A stretch of DNA of 64,000 nucleotides from Kribbella soli (GCF_004331345.1 NZ_SJJZ01000003.1:806001-870000), one strand, 5' to 3'. Numbered from the stretch's first letter, positions 42,541 to 51,322 are shown. Notes: generated from the letters alone by a model not told the origin. Made by a program: numbers and translations.

Positions 42541-44147
42541 TCGAGTTCGACCAGGTGACGGTGACGTACGACGGTGCGCGGGAACCCGCCCTGCGGGACG
42601 TGAGCTTCACGGTGCCGGAGGGTGAGCTCGCGCTGGTGATCGGGCGGACCGGGTCCGGCAAGTCCACGTTGCTGCGGGCAATCAACGGTCTGGTGCCGCA
42701 CTTCACCGGCGGCACGCTGGCCGGGCGGGTGCTGGTCGCGGGGCGGGACACCAGCGAGTGCCGGCCGCGCGATCTCGCCGACGTGGTCGGGATGGTCGGG
42801 CAGGACCCGATGGCGGGGTTCGTCACCGACACGGTCGAGGACGAGCTGGCGTACAGCATGGAGTCACTCGGTGTGGCGCCGGACGTGATGCGGCGGCGCG
42901 TCGAGGAGACGCTGGACCTGCTCGGACTGGCCGACGTACGGGATCGTGCTTTGACGTCGCTGTCTGGTGGACAGCGGCAGCGGACTGCCATCGGTGCAGC
43001 TCTCACGTCGCATCCCGCCGTGCTCGTGCTGGACGAGCCCACGTCTGCGCTGGACCCGCAGGCAGCCGAGGAGGTGCTGGCCGCGCTCCAGCGGCTCGTG
43101 CACGACCTGGGCGTCACTGTGGTGATGGCCGAGCACCGGTTGGAGCGAGTGATCCAGTACGCCGACCGCGTGATCGAAGTACCCGGTGGTGCCGCTGCTG
43201 TGTCGACAGGCTTGCCGGCCGAGCGCATGGTGACCGCACCGGTCGCACCGCCCGTGGTGGAGCTGGGACGGCTGGCTGGCTGGTCGCCGCTCCCCCTGTC
43301 AGTACGGGACGCCCGGCGCGCTGCTGTCGCACTGCGAAGCCAGCTGGATTCTGCTGCACCAGCGCGGCCGCTTGCTGCGATCGGTGAAGAGCTGGGGAGG
43401 TGCACCGACCTGGTCGTTAGCTACGGCGACGTGACGGCGCTGCGTGGTGTGTCGCTGAGCATCAAGGCCGGTGAGGTCGTCGCACTGATGGGCCGCAACG
43501 GCGCGGGCAAGTCGACGTTGCTGAACGCGCTGGTCGGCATCGTTCCGGTGCGATCCGGTACGGCGATGGCGGCCGGCACGGACCCACGCCGTACCAAGCC
43601 GAACCAACTGGTCAAGGCAGTCGGACTGGTCCCACAGGAGCCCGCAGACCTGCTGTACGCCGCTACTGTCGCGGACGAGTGCGCCAGCGCGGACTCCGAC
43701 TTCAAGGTGCCCGCAGGTAGCTGCCGGGCGCTCCTGGGGCGGCTGGCACCAGATGTGGCTCTGGACGGGCATCCCCGCGACCTGTCCGAGGGACAACGGC
43801 TGTGTCTGGCGTTGGCCGTCGTACTGTGCGGCGCACCGCCCTTGCTGTTGCTGGACGAGCCGACGCGTGGACTGGACTACGGCGCGAAGCGGCGGCTGGT
43901 CGCGATCCTGCGCGAGCTGGCGGCCGCCGGGCACGCAGTGGTGCTGTCGACGCATGACGTGGAGATGGTCGCCGAAGTCGCCACCCGGGTGATGGTGCTC
44001 GCCGACGGCGAGCTGGTGAGTGATGGCGAGACGGCCGAGGTGATTGCCGGGTCGCCGGCGTTCGCGCCGCAGGTGGCGAAGATCCTGGCCCCGCTGCCGT
44101 TCCTGACCGTCGGCGAGGTCGCCGAGGCGTTGGACCGGGCCTCATGA
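42537..44147 (+). CDS. Fused ECF transporter ATPase (EcfA1-EcfA2)
   Basis: 536 residues with two ABC domains. Domain 1 (1-245): Walker A GRTGSGKST, LSGGQRQR, VLVLDEPTSALD. Domain 2 (about 290-536): Walker A GRNGAGKST, LSEGQRLCL, LLLLDEPTRGLD, switch His in STHDVE. Both sites look intact. One chain replaces the two usual subunits. ATG at 42537 overlaps the EcfT stop; its stop overlaps the S-component start. Confidence 0.93.
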   Translation: MIEFDQVTVTYDGAREPALRDVSFTVPEGELALVIGRTGSGKSTLLRAINGLVPHFTGGTLAGRVLVAGRDTSECRPRDLADVVGMVGQDPMAGFVTDTVEDELAYSMESLGVAPDVMRRRVEETLDLLGLADVRDRALTSLSGGQRQRTAIGAALTSHPAVLVLDEPTSALDPQAAEEVLAALQRLVHDLGVTVVMAEHRLERVIQYADRVIEVPGGAAAVSTGLPAERMVTAPVAPPVVELGRLAGWSPLPLSVRDARRAAVALRSQLDSAAPARPLAAIGEELGRCTDLVVSYGDVTALRGVSLSIKAGEVVALMGRNGAGKSTLLNALVGIVPVRSGTAMAAGTDPRRTKPNQLVKAVGLVPQEPADLLYAATVADECASADSDFKVPAGSCRALLGRLAPDVALDGHPRDLSEGQRLCLALAVVLCGAPPLLLLDEPTRGLDYGAKRRLVAILRELAAAGHAVVLSTHDVEMVAEVATRVMVLADGELVSDGETAEVIAGSPAFAPQVAKILAPLPFLTVGEVAEALDRAS

Positions 44148-45007
44148 ACCTGGTCCGGCTCAAGCCGCGCAGCACGGCGTCGACACCCACCCCTCTGCTC
44201 CGCCTGATTCGACTCAAGCCGCGAAGTACGGTGGCCTTGGTGGGTGCGTCTTTGGTCGGCGTGCTCGCGTTCGCGTGGCCGTTGTTCCTCCGGACCTCGC
44301 AGGCGGGCGAGTCCGCGATCGGTCACACCACGGACGCGCCCTGGCTGTTCGTGTTGCTGCTGCCGTTGCTCGTGGCCGTCATACTCGCGGAGCTGTCCGA
44401 AGCCGGGATCGACGCGAAGGTGATCTCGCTCGTCGGCATGCTCGCCGCGATCGGCGCAGCCCTGCGGGCGTTGGGCCCAGGTACGGCGGGACTCGAGCCG
44501 GGGTTCTTCCTGCTCGTGCTGGCGGGACGGGCGTTCGGGGCCGGGTTCGGGTTCGTGCTCGGAGCGGTGTCGTTGCTGGGTGGGGCGCTGATCAGTGGCG
44601 GCGTCGGGCCGTGGATGCCGTTCCAGATGTTCGCGTGCGCGTGGGTCGGGTGCCTGGCCGGGCTGCTGCCGCGCGTCGGCGGGCGGTTGGAGTTACTGCT
44701 GCTGGCGGCGTACTCGCTGGTCTCGGGAGTGCTGTACGGCGTCATCATGAACCTCTGGTTCTGGCCGTACGCGACGTTCGGCAGCGACTTCTCGTTCATC
44801 CCGGGCGACGCACTCGCAGCCAACCTGCACCGGTACTTCCTGTTCGTGGTGGCGACGTCGCTCGGGTGGGACATTCCGCGCGGGATCCTGTCAGCGGTGC
44901 TGGTGCTGGTGCTCGGACGGCCGATCCTGAACGCGTTCCGGCGTACGGCGCGCAAGGCGGCCTTCGAGGCGCCGGTGGTTTTCGAGCCCGGGAGAACGAA
45001 TGCCTGA
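44144..45007 (+). CDS. ECF transporter S component (predicted corrinoid binding)
   Basis: 287 residues, about six membrane helices. AGRAFGAGFGFVLGAVSLLGG and FWPYATFGSDFSFIPGD are the conserved-looking parts; MFACAWVGCLAGLLP follows the S-component fold. The first 33 residues contain an 18-residue tandem duplication around RLKPRST (see findings). Substrate is taken from riboswitch and cobU/cobS context: cobalamin or cobinamide, though cobalt is possible. Overlaps cobU by 8 bp. Confidence 0.82.
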   Translation: MNLVRLKPRSTASTPTPLLRLIRLKPRSTVALVGASLVGVLAFAWPLFLRTSQAGESAIGHTTDAPWLFVLLLPLLVAVILAELSEAGIDAKVISLVGMLAAIGAALRALGPGTAGLEPGFFLLVLAGRAFGAGFGFVLGAVSLLGGALISGGVGPWMPFQMFACAWVGCLAGLLPRVGGRLELLLLAAYSLVSGVLYGVIMNLWFWPYATFGSDFSFIPGDALAANLHRYFLFVVATSLGWDIPRGILSAVLVLVLGRPILNAFRRTARKAAFEAPVVFEPGRTNA

Positions 45008-45527
45008 CCGAACCCTCATCCTCGGCGGAGCCCGCTCCGGAAAGTCCGTCGCCGCCGAACGCCTGCTGTCCGCAGAGCCTGACGTCCTGTACGTCGCAAC
45101 CGGCGGAAACGACTCCGGTGACGCCGAGTGGGCGGACCGGGTCGCCAAGCACCAGGCCCGCCGGCCGGCCTCCTGGGGTCTGGCCGAAACGATCGACCTG
45201 GTACCGCTGCTCGAGTCCCCCGGTCCCCCGCTCCTGATCGACTGCCTCACCCTGTGGCTGTCCCGCACCATGGACAACGTCGACGTCTGGTCCGATCTCG
45301 ACCGCGCCGGCCTCGTCGAGCAGCAGATCGCCGACCTCGCCGACGCCTGGTCCGCCACCGCCCGCCGCGTGGTTGCCGTCAGCAACGACGTTGGCTCCGG
45401 CATCGTCCCCGCAGACCCCGGGACCCGCCTCTTCCGCGACCTCATGGGCCGCCTCAACACCACCATCTCGCTGGCGTCCGACCAGGTCCTCTGGACGATC
45501 GCCGGCCGAACGATCCCCCTCACATGA
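45000..45527 (+). CDS. cobU: Adenosylcobinamide kinase / adenosylcobinamide-phosphate guanylyltransferase
   Basis: 175 residues. P-loop LGGARSGKS (8-16), the guanylylated His in VAKHQARRPASW (H51), DCLTLWLSR and SNDVGSGIVP match CobU/CobP. It phosphorylates adenosylcobinamide and activates it with GTP, in the nucleotide-loop branch or salvage of B12. ATG at 45000 inside the S-component end; its stop overlaps the cobS ATG. Confidence 0.94.
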   Translation: MPDRTLILGGARSGKSVAAERLLSAEPDVLYVATGGNDSGDAEWADRVAKHQARRPASWGLAETIDLVPLLESPGPPLLIDCLTLWLSRTMDNVDVWSDLDRAGLVEQQIADLADAWSATARRVVAVSNDVGSGIVPADPGTRLFRDLMGRLNTTISLASDQVLWTIAGRTIPLT

Positions 45528-46366
45528 CCGAGCCCGACCAACCGGCAGGAGCCGCCGAGCCTGCAGGCGCCGGCGCGCGGCGGGGCTGGCGCGATGCCGC
45601 GCGGCTCTCGCTCGGCACCCTCACCGTTCTGCCCGCGGGCGTGCCGTCCCGGGTCGACCGAGAGGTGGGCGGGCGGGCAATGGTGTTGGCGCCGGCTGTG
45701 GGGATGGTGGTCGGCGGGATCGCGGCGGGTGTGGTCGCTCTGGCTCAACTGGTGAAGCCTGAGGCGGACCTGCTCGCGGCCGTGCTCGGTGTGCTGGTGG
45801 TGGCGGGGCTGTCGGGTGGGCTGCATCTCGACGGGCTGGCCGACTTCGCCGACGCGCTTGGGTCCCGGCGGGATCGCGAGACGATGCTGCGGATCATGAA
45901 GCAGAGCGACATCGGCCCGTTCGGCGTCGTCGCGATCGTCGGCGTACTGCTCCTCGACGTCGCCGCTCTCACCGCCTGCCTGCAAGCGGACTTCGGCTGG
46001 CAGGCGCTCCTGATCGCCACCGCCGCGAGCCGCCTCACCCTCCCCTGGTCCTGCCGTACGTCGATCCCCGCGGCCCGCCCCGACGGCCTGGGATCGTTCG
46101 TCGCCGCCACCGTCCGCCCGCTCACGGCAACGCTCACCACGGCCGCACTACTTGCCGCGACCATTGCCATCAGTTGGTGCACATCCGCAGGCGACGCACT
46201 CCGCTTGACCGGCACCGCAGCCGCCGTCCTCCTGGCCGTCGTAACCAGCCTGCTCACCGGCCGACGAGCCGTCCGAGCCCTCGGCGGAACCACCGGCGAC
46301 GTGCTCGGTGCGACCGTCGAACTGGCCCTCGCCATCACCCTCCTAACCCTCGCCATCACCGCGTGA
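45524..46366 (+). CDS. cobS: Adenosylcobinamide-GDP ribazoletransferase (cobalamin synthase)
   Basis: 280 residues, about 6-8 membrane segments. An N-terminal LSLGTLTVLPAG, the hallmark GGLHLDGLADFADALGSRRD and MKQSDIGPFGVVA segments are all present. It joins adenosylcobinamide-GDP to alpha-ribazole at the membrane. Last gene of the riboswitch operon. No cobT or cobC is in the window. ATG at 45524 (ATGA with cobU). Confidence 0.94.
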   Translation: MTEPDQPAGAAEPAGAGARRGWRDAARLSLGTLTVLPAGVPSRVDREVGGRAMVLAPAVGMVVGGIAAGVVALAQLVKPEADLLAAVLGVLVVAGLSGGLHLDGLADFADALGSRRDRETMLRIMKQSDIGPFGVVAIVGVLLLDVAALTACLQADFGWQALLIATAASRLTLPWSCRTSIPAARPDGLGSFVAATVRPLTATLTTAALLAATIAISWCTSAGDALRLTGTAAAVLLAVVTSLLTGRRAVRALGGTTGDVLGATVELALAITLLTLAITA

Positions 46367-46418
46367 CCCTCCGCATCAGCACGGCACCACGCCGCACCGC
46401 ACCGCACCGCACACCCCA

Positions 46419-46568
46419 ATTCCCTGGCAGACCCACTGATTTGCCTGGCAGACCCACTGATTTGCCTGGCTGACCCATCAATTCGGGGGTTCGTGAGCCA
46501 CATTGAGGGTGTAGAACCCACGATTTGATGGGTCGGCCAGGCAATTTGGTGGGTCAGCCAGGCAAATC
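46419..46568. repeat. 150-nt imperfect palindrome made of 21-nt repeats
   Basis: Left side has three tandem units (46419-46438, 46439-46459, 46460-46480) sharing CCTGGC-A/T-GACCCA; the right side has two inverted units (46526-46546, 46547-46567). GACCCATCAATTCG (46472-46485) pairs with CGATTTGATGGGTC (46521-46534) with one mismatch, and the loop holds a further GGGTTC/GAACCC stem (46487-46492, 46514-46519). It lies in the 364-bp gap between cobS and the ROK gene. A GCACC pentamer run (about 46391-46412) sits just before it; I see no gene in the gap. Confidence 0.85.
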
Positions 46569-46718
46569 GGGCGAGGTGGCGGGGTCTCTGCGTCGGGGTG
46601 GTCTACTGTCGCCGACGAAGGATTCACGTGGTCGTTCAAGTGGGGTAGGACAGCGAGGTTTGCGGAAGATGTTCGTGGTTCACGACCGGTGGGCGGCCGG
46701 GCACGCCCCGCGATCCGT

Positions 46719-46724
46719 TATCTT
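46719..46724 (+). promoter_or_regulatory. Candidate -10 (TATCTT) for a leaderless ROK transcript
   Basis: TATCTT fits the TAnnnT pattern and ends 6 bases before the ATG at 46731; there is no Shine-Dalgarno sequence upstream. This is the arrangement of actinobacterial leaderless genes. No good -35 is visible. Confidence 0.45.
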
Positions 46725-46730
46725 TATGTA

Positions 46731-47906
46731 ATGAACGCAACCCGCCCGGCGCCGGGCTCGCAGGCTTCGCTGCGCGAAGCCAACCGTGCGCGCGTTCTCG
46801 GCGTCGTCCGGCAGCACGGCCCGCTCACCCAGGTCGAGATCGCCGCCGCCTCCGGACTCTCCGCGGCCACCGTCTCGAACATGGTCAAGGAGCTCGACCA
46901 GGCCGGCATGGTCGGCCTGTCCCGCAGCATCCGCAACGGCCGCCGCGCCGTACTGGTCTCGCTCGCGTCCGGCGGCGGACTGCTGGCCGGCGTCGCGTTC
47001 GGCGAGCGCGACGTCCGGGTCGCGGTCGCGAACGGCTCCCGCGAGATCCTCGCCCAGCAACTGATGCCACTGCAGGCCGACCACGTCGCCGACGAGGGCA
47101 TGGAGCGCGCCGCCCGGCTGCTCGCCGACCTGGCCGAGACGGTCAGCTCCGGCGTCGAGGACATCTCCGCGGTCGGGTTCGGACTGCCGATGCCGGTCGA
47201 CTCCGTCAGCGGCGAGGCGGGGTCCGACGCGGTACTGCCCGGCTGGCGCGGCGTCAACGTGACCGAGGCGATGTCCGGGTACCTGCGCGCCCCGGTCGCG
47301 CTCGACAACACCGCGAACCTGGCCGCCCTGGGCGAACTGCGGGCCGGCGCGCTCCGCGGCGTCCGGAACGGCTGCTACCTGAAGTTCTCGTACGGCGTCG
47401 GCGCGGGCATCGTGATCAACGGCGACGTGTTCCGCGGCTCGACCGGTACGGCGGGCGAGATCGGGCACGTCACGATCGACGAGAACGGCCCGATCTGCCG
47501 CTGCGGCAACCGCGGCTGCCTGGACACGTTCGTCGGCTCCCGGGCACTGATCAGCAGCCTGGCCGCGTCGCACGGACCGCTGCGACTGAAGGACATCGTG
47601 ACCCGCGCGCTCGGCGGCGATCTCGGCTGCCGCCGGGTGATCGAGGACGCCGGCCGGCGCGTCGGCGTCGCCGTGGCCGGGGTCGTGAACCTGCTGAACC
47701 CGGAGGCGATCGTCGTCGGCGGCCTGATGGCCGAGGCCGGCGAGCTGATCCACGCCCCGCTCCGCGAGGCGCTCGACCGGTGCGCGATCCCGAGCGCCGC
47801 GGCGACCGTCGAACTGCGCCCCGCCGAGCTCGGCGACGAGGCCGACATCGTCGGCGCGATCCACCGTGCATCGATGCTGAGTCACACCAATATCTCCATT
47901 TCTTGA
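46731..47906 (+). CDS. ROK family transcriptional regulator
   Basis: 391 residues. N-terminal winged helix (GPLTQVEIAAASGLSAATVS, about 30-49), then ROK sugar-kinase-like fold with FGLPMPVD, GVGAGIVINGDVF and the zinc motif ICRCGNRGCLD near residue 257. It probably represses the sugar ABC genes that follow and is released by the sugar. ATG at 46731 has no ribosome site and seems leaderless. Two palindromes at its 3' end are candidate operators. Confidence 0.9.
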   Translation: MNATRPAPGSQASLREANRARVLGVVRQHGPLTQVEIAAASGLSAATVSNMVKELDQAGMVGLSRSIRNGRRAVLVSLASGGGLLAGVAFGERDVRVAVANGSREILAQQLMPLQADHVADEGMERAARLLADLAETVSSGVEDISAVGFGLPMPVDSVSGEAGSDAVLPGWRGVNVTEAMSGYLRAPVALDNTANLAALGELRAGALRGVRNGCYLKFSYGVGAGIVINGDVFRGSTGTAGEIGHVTIDENGPICRCGNRGCLDTFVGSRALISSLAASHGPLRLKDIVTRALGGDLGCRRVIEDAGRRVGVAVAGVVNLLNPEAIVVGGLMAEAGELIHAPLREALDRCAIPSAAATVELRPAELGDEADIVGAIHRASMLSHTNISIS

Positions 47907-47928
47907 ATTCAAGTCTTGACGCCAAGAC
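47902..47928. promoter_or_regulatory. Tandem palindromes, candidate ROK operators
   Basis: CTTGAATTCAAG (47902-47913) is a perfect 12-bp palindrome over the ROK stop codon. GTCTTG-acgc-CAAGAC (47913-47928) follows at once. Both share the half-site CTTGA/CAAG. They lie 59-85 bp before the binding-protein start, in the 80-bp gap where its promoter must be. Confidence 0.6.
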
Positions 47929-47986
47929 GTTGGAGAGCTTGACTGCGGGCAGACCAATCGGGGCCGTCTCGTCAAGGAGCCGCCAT

Positions 47987-49066
47987 ATGTCCGTCTCAGC
48001 ACTTCGTCTCGTCGGCCTCGGCCTTGCCGTGTCGGCCCTCGCCGCCTCCTTGGTGGCCTGTGGCTCCGACGACTCCGGCTCGGGCAGCGGCTCAGGCGGC
48101 GCGAAAAAGGTCGCGCTGTTGCTGCCCGAGTCGAAGACCACTCGGTACGAGGCGCTCGACCGCCCGCTGTTCACCGAGGCGCTGAAGGCGGCCTGCGGAG
48201 ACTGCCAGCTGATCTACAGCAACGCCGATCAGGACGCCGCCAAGCAACAGCAGCAGGCCGAGGCCGCGCTGACCCAGGGCGCGAACGTGCTGGTCCTCGA
48301 CCCGGTCGACGGGAAGGCCGCCGCCGCGGTCGCCGCCTCCGCGAAGGGCCAGAACGTCCCGGTGATCGCGTACGACCGGTTCATCGAGAACGCGAACTAC
48401 TACGTGTCGTTCGAGAACGAGGCGGTCGGCAAGCTGCAGGCGCAGACCCTGGTCGACGCCCTCAAGGCGGCCGGCAAGACGTCCGGCAACATCGCGATGA
48501 TCAACGGCTCGCCGACCGACCCGAACGCCGCCGACTTCAAGAAGGGCGCGCACAGCGTGCTCGACTCGAGCGGTTTCAAGATCGCCGCCGAGTTCGACAC
48601 CCCGGACTGGAGCCCGGACAAGGCGCAGGGCTGGATGGAGGGCCAGCTGAGCGCGATCAAGAACGGACTGGTCGGTGTGTACGCCGCCAACGACGGCACC
48701 GCCGGTGGCGCGATCGCCGCACTGAAGGGCGGTGGCGTGAAGCCGCTGCCGCCGGTCACCGGGCAGGACTCGGAACTGGCCGCGATCCAGCGGATCATCG
48801 CCGGCGACCAGGCGATGACCATCTACAAGGCGGTCAAGCCGCAGGCCGAGGCGGCCGCCAAGGGTGCGGTGGCGCTGGCGAACGGCGGCAAGCCCGAGTC
48901 CACCACCGACAAGAACGGCGTACCGTCGACGATTCTCGACCCGGTCGCGGTGACCAAGGACAACATCAAGGACACCGTGGTCAAGGACAACATCTACAAG
49001 ATCACCGACATCTGCACCGCGTCCTTCGCAGCCGCCTGCACCGCCGCAGGCCTGAGCAGCAACTGA
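47987..49066 (+). CDS. Sugar ABC transporter substrate-binding lipoprotein
   Basis: 359 residues. Signal peptide with lipobox LVAC (Cys25), Gly/Ser linker, then a periplasmic-binding-protein-1 fold: VALLLPESKTTRYEALD, NVLVLDPVDGKAAAAVA and VYAANDGTAGGAIAAL as in XylF/RbsB types. Binds a pentose or hexose outside the membrane. ATG at 47987 behind AAGGAG. Followed by a strong hairpin, so it is probably made in excess over the other subunits. Confidence 0.92.
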   Translation: MSVSALRLVGLGLAVSALAASLVACGSDDSGSGSGSGGAKKVALLLPESKTTRYEALDRPLFTEALKAACGDCQLIYSNADQDAAKQQQQAEAALTQGANVLVLDPVDGKAAAAVAASAKGQNVPVIAYDRFIENANYYVSFENEAVGKLQAQTLVDALKAAGKTSGNIAMINGSPTDPNAADFKKGAHSVLDSSGFKIAAEFDTPDWSPDKAQGWMEGQLSAIKNGLVGVYAANDGTAGGAIAALKGGGVKPLPPVTGQDSELAAIQRIIAGDQAMTIYKAVKPQAEAAAKGAVALANGGKPESTTDKNGVPSTILDPVAVTKDNIKDTVVKDNIYKITDICTASFAAACTAAGLSSN

Positions 49067-49077
49067 GCCGCCCCGCT

Positions 49078-49115
49078 GCATGCGCCCCCCGCAGTGAGGT
49101 GCGGGGGGCGCATGC
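49078..49115 (+). terminator. Intercistronic hairpin between binding protein and ATPase genes
   Basis: A 16-bp perfect stem (49078-49093 with 49100-49115), very G/C-rich, with a 6-nt loop; it starts 11 bp after the binding-protein stop and ends 35 bp before the ATPase GTG. It should stop part of the transcription and protect the upstream message. Confidence 0.85.
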
Positions 49116-49150
49116 TTGGGGCACACGTCAAGCCGCAGGAGGCTGATCGA

Positions 49151-49966
49151 GTGACAGTTACCCCGACTCCCCTCGACGTCGGTGCCGGTACGGTGCTGAC
49201 GTTGCAGGGGATTTCCAAGCGTTTCGGGGCCGTGCAGGCTCTGAAGAACATCGAGCTGGACGTCCGCGCCGGTGAGGTGCTGGCGCTGGTCGGCGACAAC
49301 GGGGCCGGCAAGTCCACGCTGGTCAAGACGATCGCCGGCGTCTACACCGCCGACGACGGGTCGATGGTGTTCGACGGCCGGCCGGTCCGGGTCGGCAGCC
49401 CGGCCGAGGCGCAGCAGCTCGGTATCGCCACCGTGTTCCAGGACCTGGCGCTGTGCGACAACCTGGACGTTGTCGCCAACCTGTACCTCGGCCGTGAACT
49501 GCGCAGGAACGGCACGCTCGACGAGGTCGAGATGGAACGCCAGTCCTGGGAGCTGCTCCGCCAGCTGTCCGCGAAGATCCCGTCGGTCCGGATCCCGGTC
49601 GCCAGCCTGTCCGGCGGCCAGCGGCAGACCGTCGCGATCGCGCGCAGCCTGCTCGGCCGGCCCAAGGTCGTGATGCTGGACGAACCGACCGCGGCCCTCG
49701 GCGTAGCTCAGACCGCCGAGGTCCTCAACCTGGTCGAGCGGCTCCGCGAACGCGGCCTCGCCGTGATCCTGATCAGCCACAACATGGCCGACGTGATGGC
49801 GGTCGCGGACCGGGTCGCCGTACTGCGTCTCGGCCGCAACAACGGCGTCTTCGTGGTCAGCGAGACCAGGACGCAGGACATCATCGCCGCGATCACCGGC
49901 GCCACCGACAACGCGGTCTCCGAACGCGCAGCGCGCCGGAGCCGGGAAGAGGGACCGGCCTCATGA
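49151..49966 (+). CDS. Sugar ABC transporter ATP-binding protein (single domain)
   Basis: 271 residues. Walker A VGDNGAGKST (47-56), Q-loop VFQDLAL, signature LSGGQRQT, Walker B VVMLDEPTAALG, switch ISHNMAD. Unlike RbsA or XylG it has one ABC domain, the short form, so it must work as a homodimer. GTG at 49151 follows AGGAGG. Its stop overlaps the permease ATG. Confidence 0.93.
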   Translation: MTVTPTPLDVGAGTVLTLQGISKRFGAVQALKNIELDVRAGEVLALVGDNGAGKSTLVKTIAGVYTADDGSMVFDGRPVRVGSPAEAQQLGIATVFQDLALCDNLDVVANLYLGRELRRNGTLDEVEMERQSWELLRQLSAKIPSVRIPVASLSGGQRQTVAIARSLLGRPKVVMLDEPTAALGVAQTAEVLNLVERLRERGLAVILISHNMADVMAVADRVAVLRLGRNNGVFVVSETRTQDIIAAITGATDNAVSERAARRSREEGPAS

Positions 49967-51267
49967 GTCTCCAAGGATCGGGGACCCGCCCCCAGGACAT
50001 CTCGGGTACGACGGCGACACCCGAGGAGAACGGTGCCGCCCAGCTGCCGGCCGATCTGCAGGACGAGCGGCTGATCGCCCGGCAAGGGATCAGCGGCGCA
50101 GTCGGCGCCTTCACCTCCCGGCTGCGGTCCGGTGACCTGGGTTCGGTCCCGGTGGTCGTCGGCCTGGTCATCATCTGGGCGGTGTTCCAGGTCGCGAACA
50201 GCTCGTTCCTGTCCAGCCGCAACCTGGTGAACCTCACACTGCAGACCACGTCCGTCGGGGTCATTGCCCTCGGCATCGTTCTGGTCCTGCTGCTCGGCGA
50301 GATCGACCTCTCCGTCGGTTCGGTCAGCGGCGTGGCGGCCGCGGTCGTCGGCGTCACGTTCGTCAACGAAGGCTGGCCGATCGTCCTGTCGCTCGTCGCC
50401 GCCATCGCGCTCGGTGTGTTGATCGGCCTGTTCTACGGCCTGCTCTACACGCGCTTCGGCGTACCGAGCTTCGTCATCACGCTCGCCGGTCTGCTCGGGT
50501 TCCTCGGTCTGCAGCTGCTGGTGCTGGGCAAGGAGGGCACGATCAACCTGCCGTACGACTCCGCGCTGGTCGGATTCGCGACGCGGAGCTTCCTCTCCCC
50601 CGCGATGGCCTACGCGTTGGTCGCCCTGGTCGTCGTTGCCTACGCGCTGAGCCGCTGGCAGGGCCGGACTGCCCGCGCCGCGGCCGGTCTGTCCGCGGCG
50701 CCGACCTCGGTCATCGCGATCAAGGCCGCCGGTCTCGCGATCATGCTGCTGATCCCGGTCGTGGTCCTCAACGGCGACCGCGGCGTCTCGTCGATGTTCC
50801 TGCTTTTCCTCGCGCTGGTCGTGGTCACAGACCTCGCCGTACGACGGACGCGCTGGGGCCGCTCGGTCTTCGCCGTCGGTGGGAACGTCGAGGCCGCGCG
50901 CCGGGCCGGTATCAACGTGCGGATGATCTACCTGACGGTGTTCGCCGCGTGCACCACCTTCGCCGCGGTGGGCGGCATCCTCGCAGCGGCCCGGCTGGTA
51001 GCGGTCAGCCAGGCCAGCGGCGGCACGGACGTGAACCTGAACGCGATCGCGTCCGCTGTCATCGGCGGCACCAGCTTGTTCGGCGGCCGCGGTTCGGCGT
51101 ACTCCGCACTGCTCGGCGCGCTGGTGATCACCTCGATCTCCAACGGGCTCGCCCTGCTCAGCCTGGACTCGAACGTCCGCTACATCGTCACCGCCGTCGT
51201 CCTGCTCATCGCGGTCACGATCGACTCGCTCAGCCGGCGCAGCCGCCAGGCCCACGGCCGCGCCTGA
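49963..51267 (+). CDS. Sugar ABC transporter permease (XylH/RbsC type)
   Basis: 434 residues, about 10-12 helices after an unusually long polar N-terminus (1-65). LLGEIDLSVGSVSGVAAAVV, TRFGVPSFVITLAGLLGFLG and IGGTSLFGGRGSAYSALLGA are family marks. It forms the membrane channel with the preceding ATPase. ATG at 49963 (ATGA). A two-way terminator follows. Confidence 0.93.
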   Translation: MSLQGSGTRPQDISGTTATPEENGAAQLPADLQDERLIARQGISGAVGAFTSRLRSGDLGSVPVVVGLVIIWAVFQVANSSFLSSRNLVNLTLQTTSVGVIALGIVLVLLLGEIDLSVGSVSGVAAAVVGVTFVNEGWPIVLSLVAAIALGVLIGLFYGLLYTRFGVPSFVITLAGLLGFLGLQLLVLGKEGTINLPYDSALVGFATRSFLSPAMAYALVALVVVAYALSRWQGRTARAAAGLSAAPTSVIAIKAAGLAIMLLIPVVVLNGDRGVSSMFLLFLALVVVTDLAVRRTRWGRSVFAVGGNVEAARRAGINVRMIYLTVFAACTTFAAVGGILAAARLVAVSQASGGTDVNLNAIASAVIGGTSLFGGRGSAYSALLGALVITSISNGLALLSLDSNVRYIVTAVVLLIAVTIDSLSRRSRQAHGRA

Positions 51268-51288
51268 CCCTCCACGCAGAGAAACACA

Positions 51289-51322
51289 AGAAAGCCCCCG
51301 TCGCCGTTGACGGGGGCTTTCT
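51289..51322. terminator. Bidirectional terminator between convergent transporters
   Basis: AGAAAGCCCCCGTC (51289-51302) pairs perfectly with GACGGGGGCTTTCT (51309-51322) around a 6-nt loop; A and T tracts at the stem ends serve both directions. It lies between the sugar permease and oppF stops. Confidence 0.92.

Noticed and set aside
46391..46412. GCACC pentamer run as a CRISPR-like or functional repeat
   Set aside because: Only about four copies of a 5-bp unit with no spacers; simple-sequence slippage is enough.
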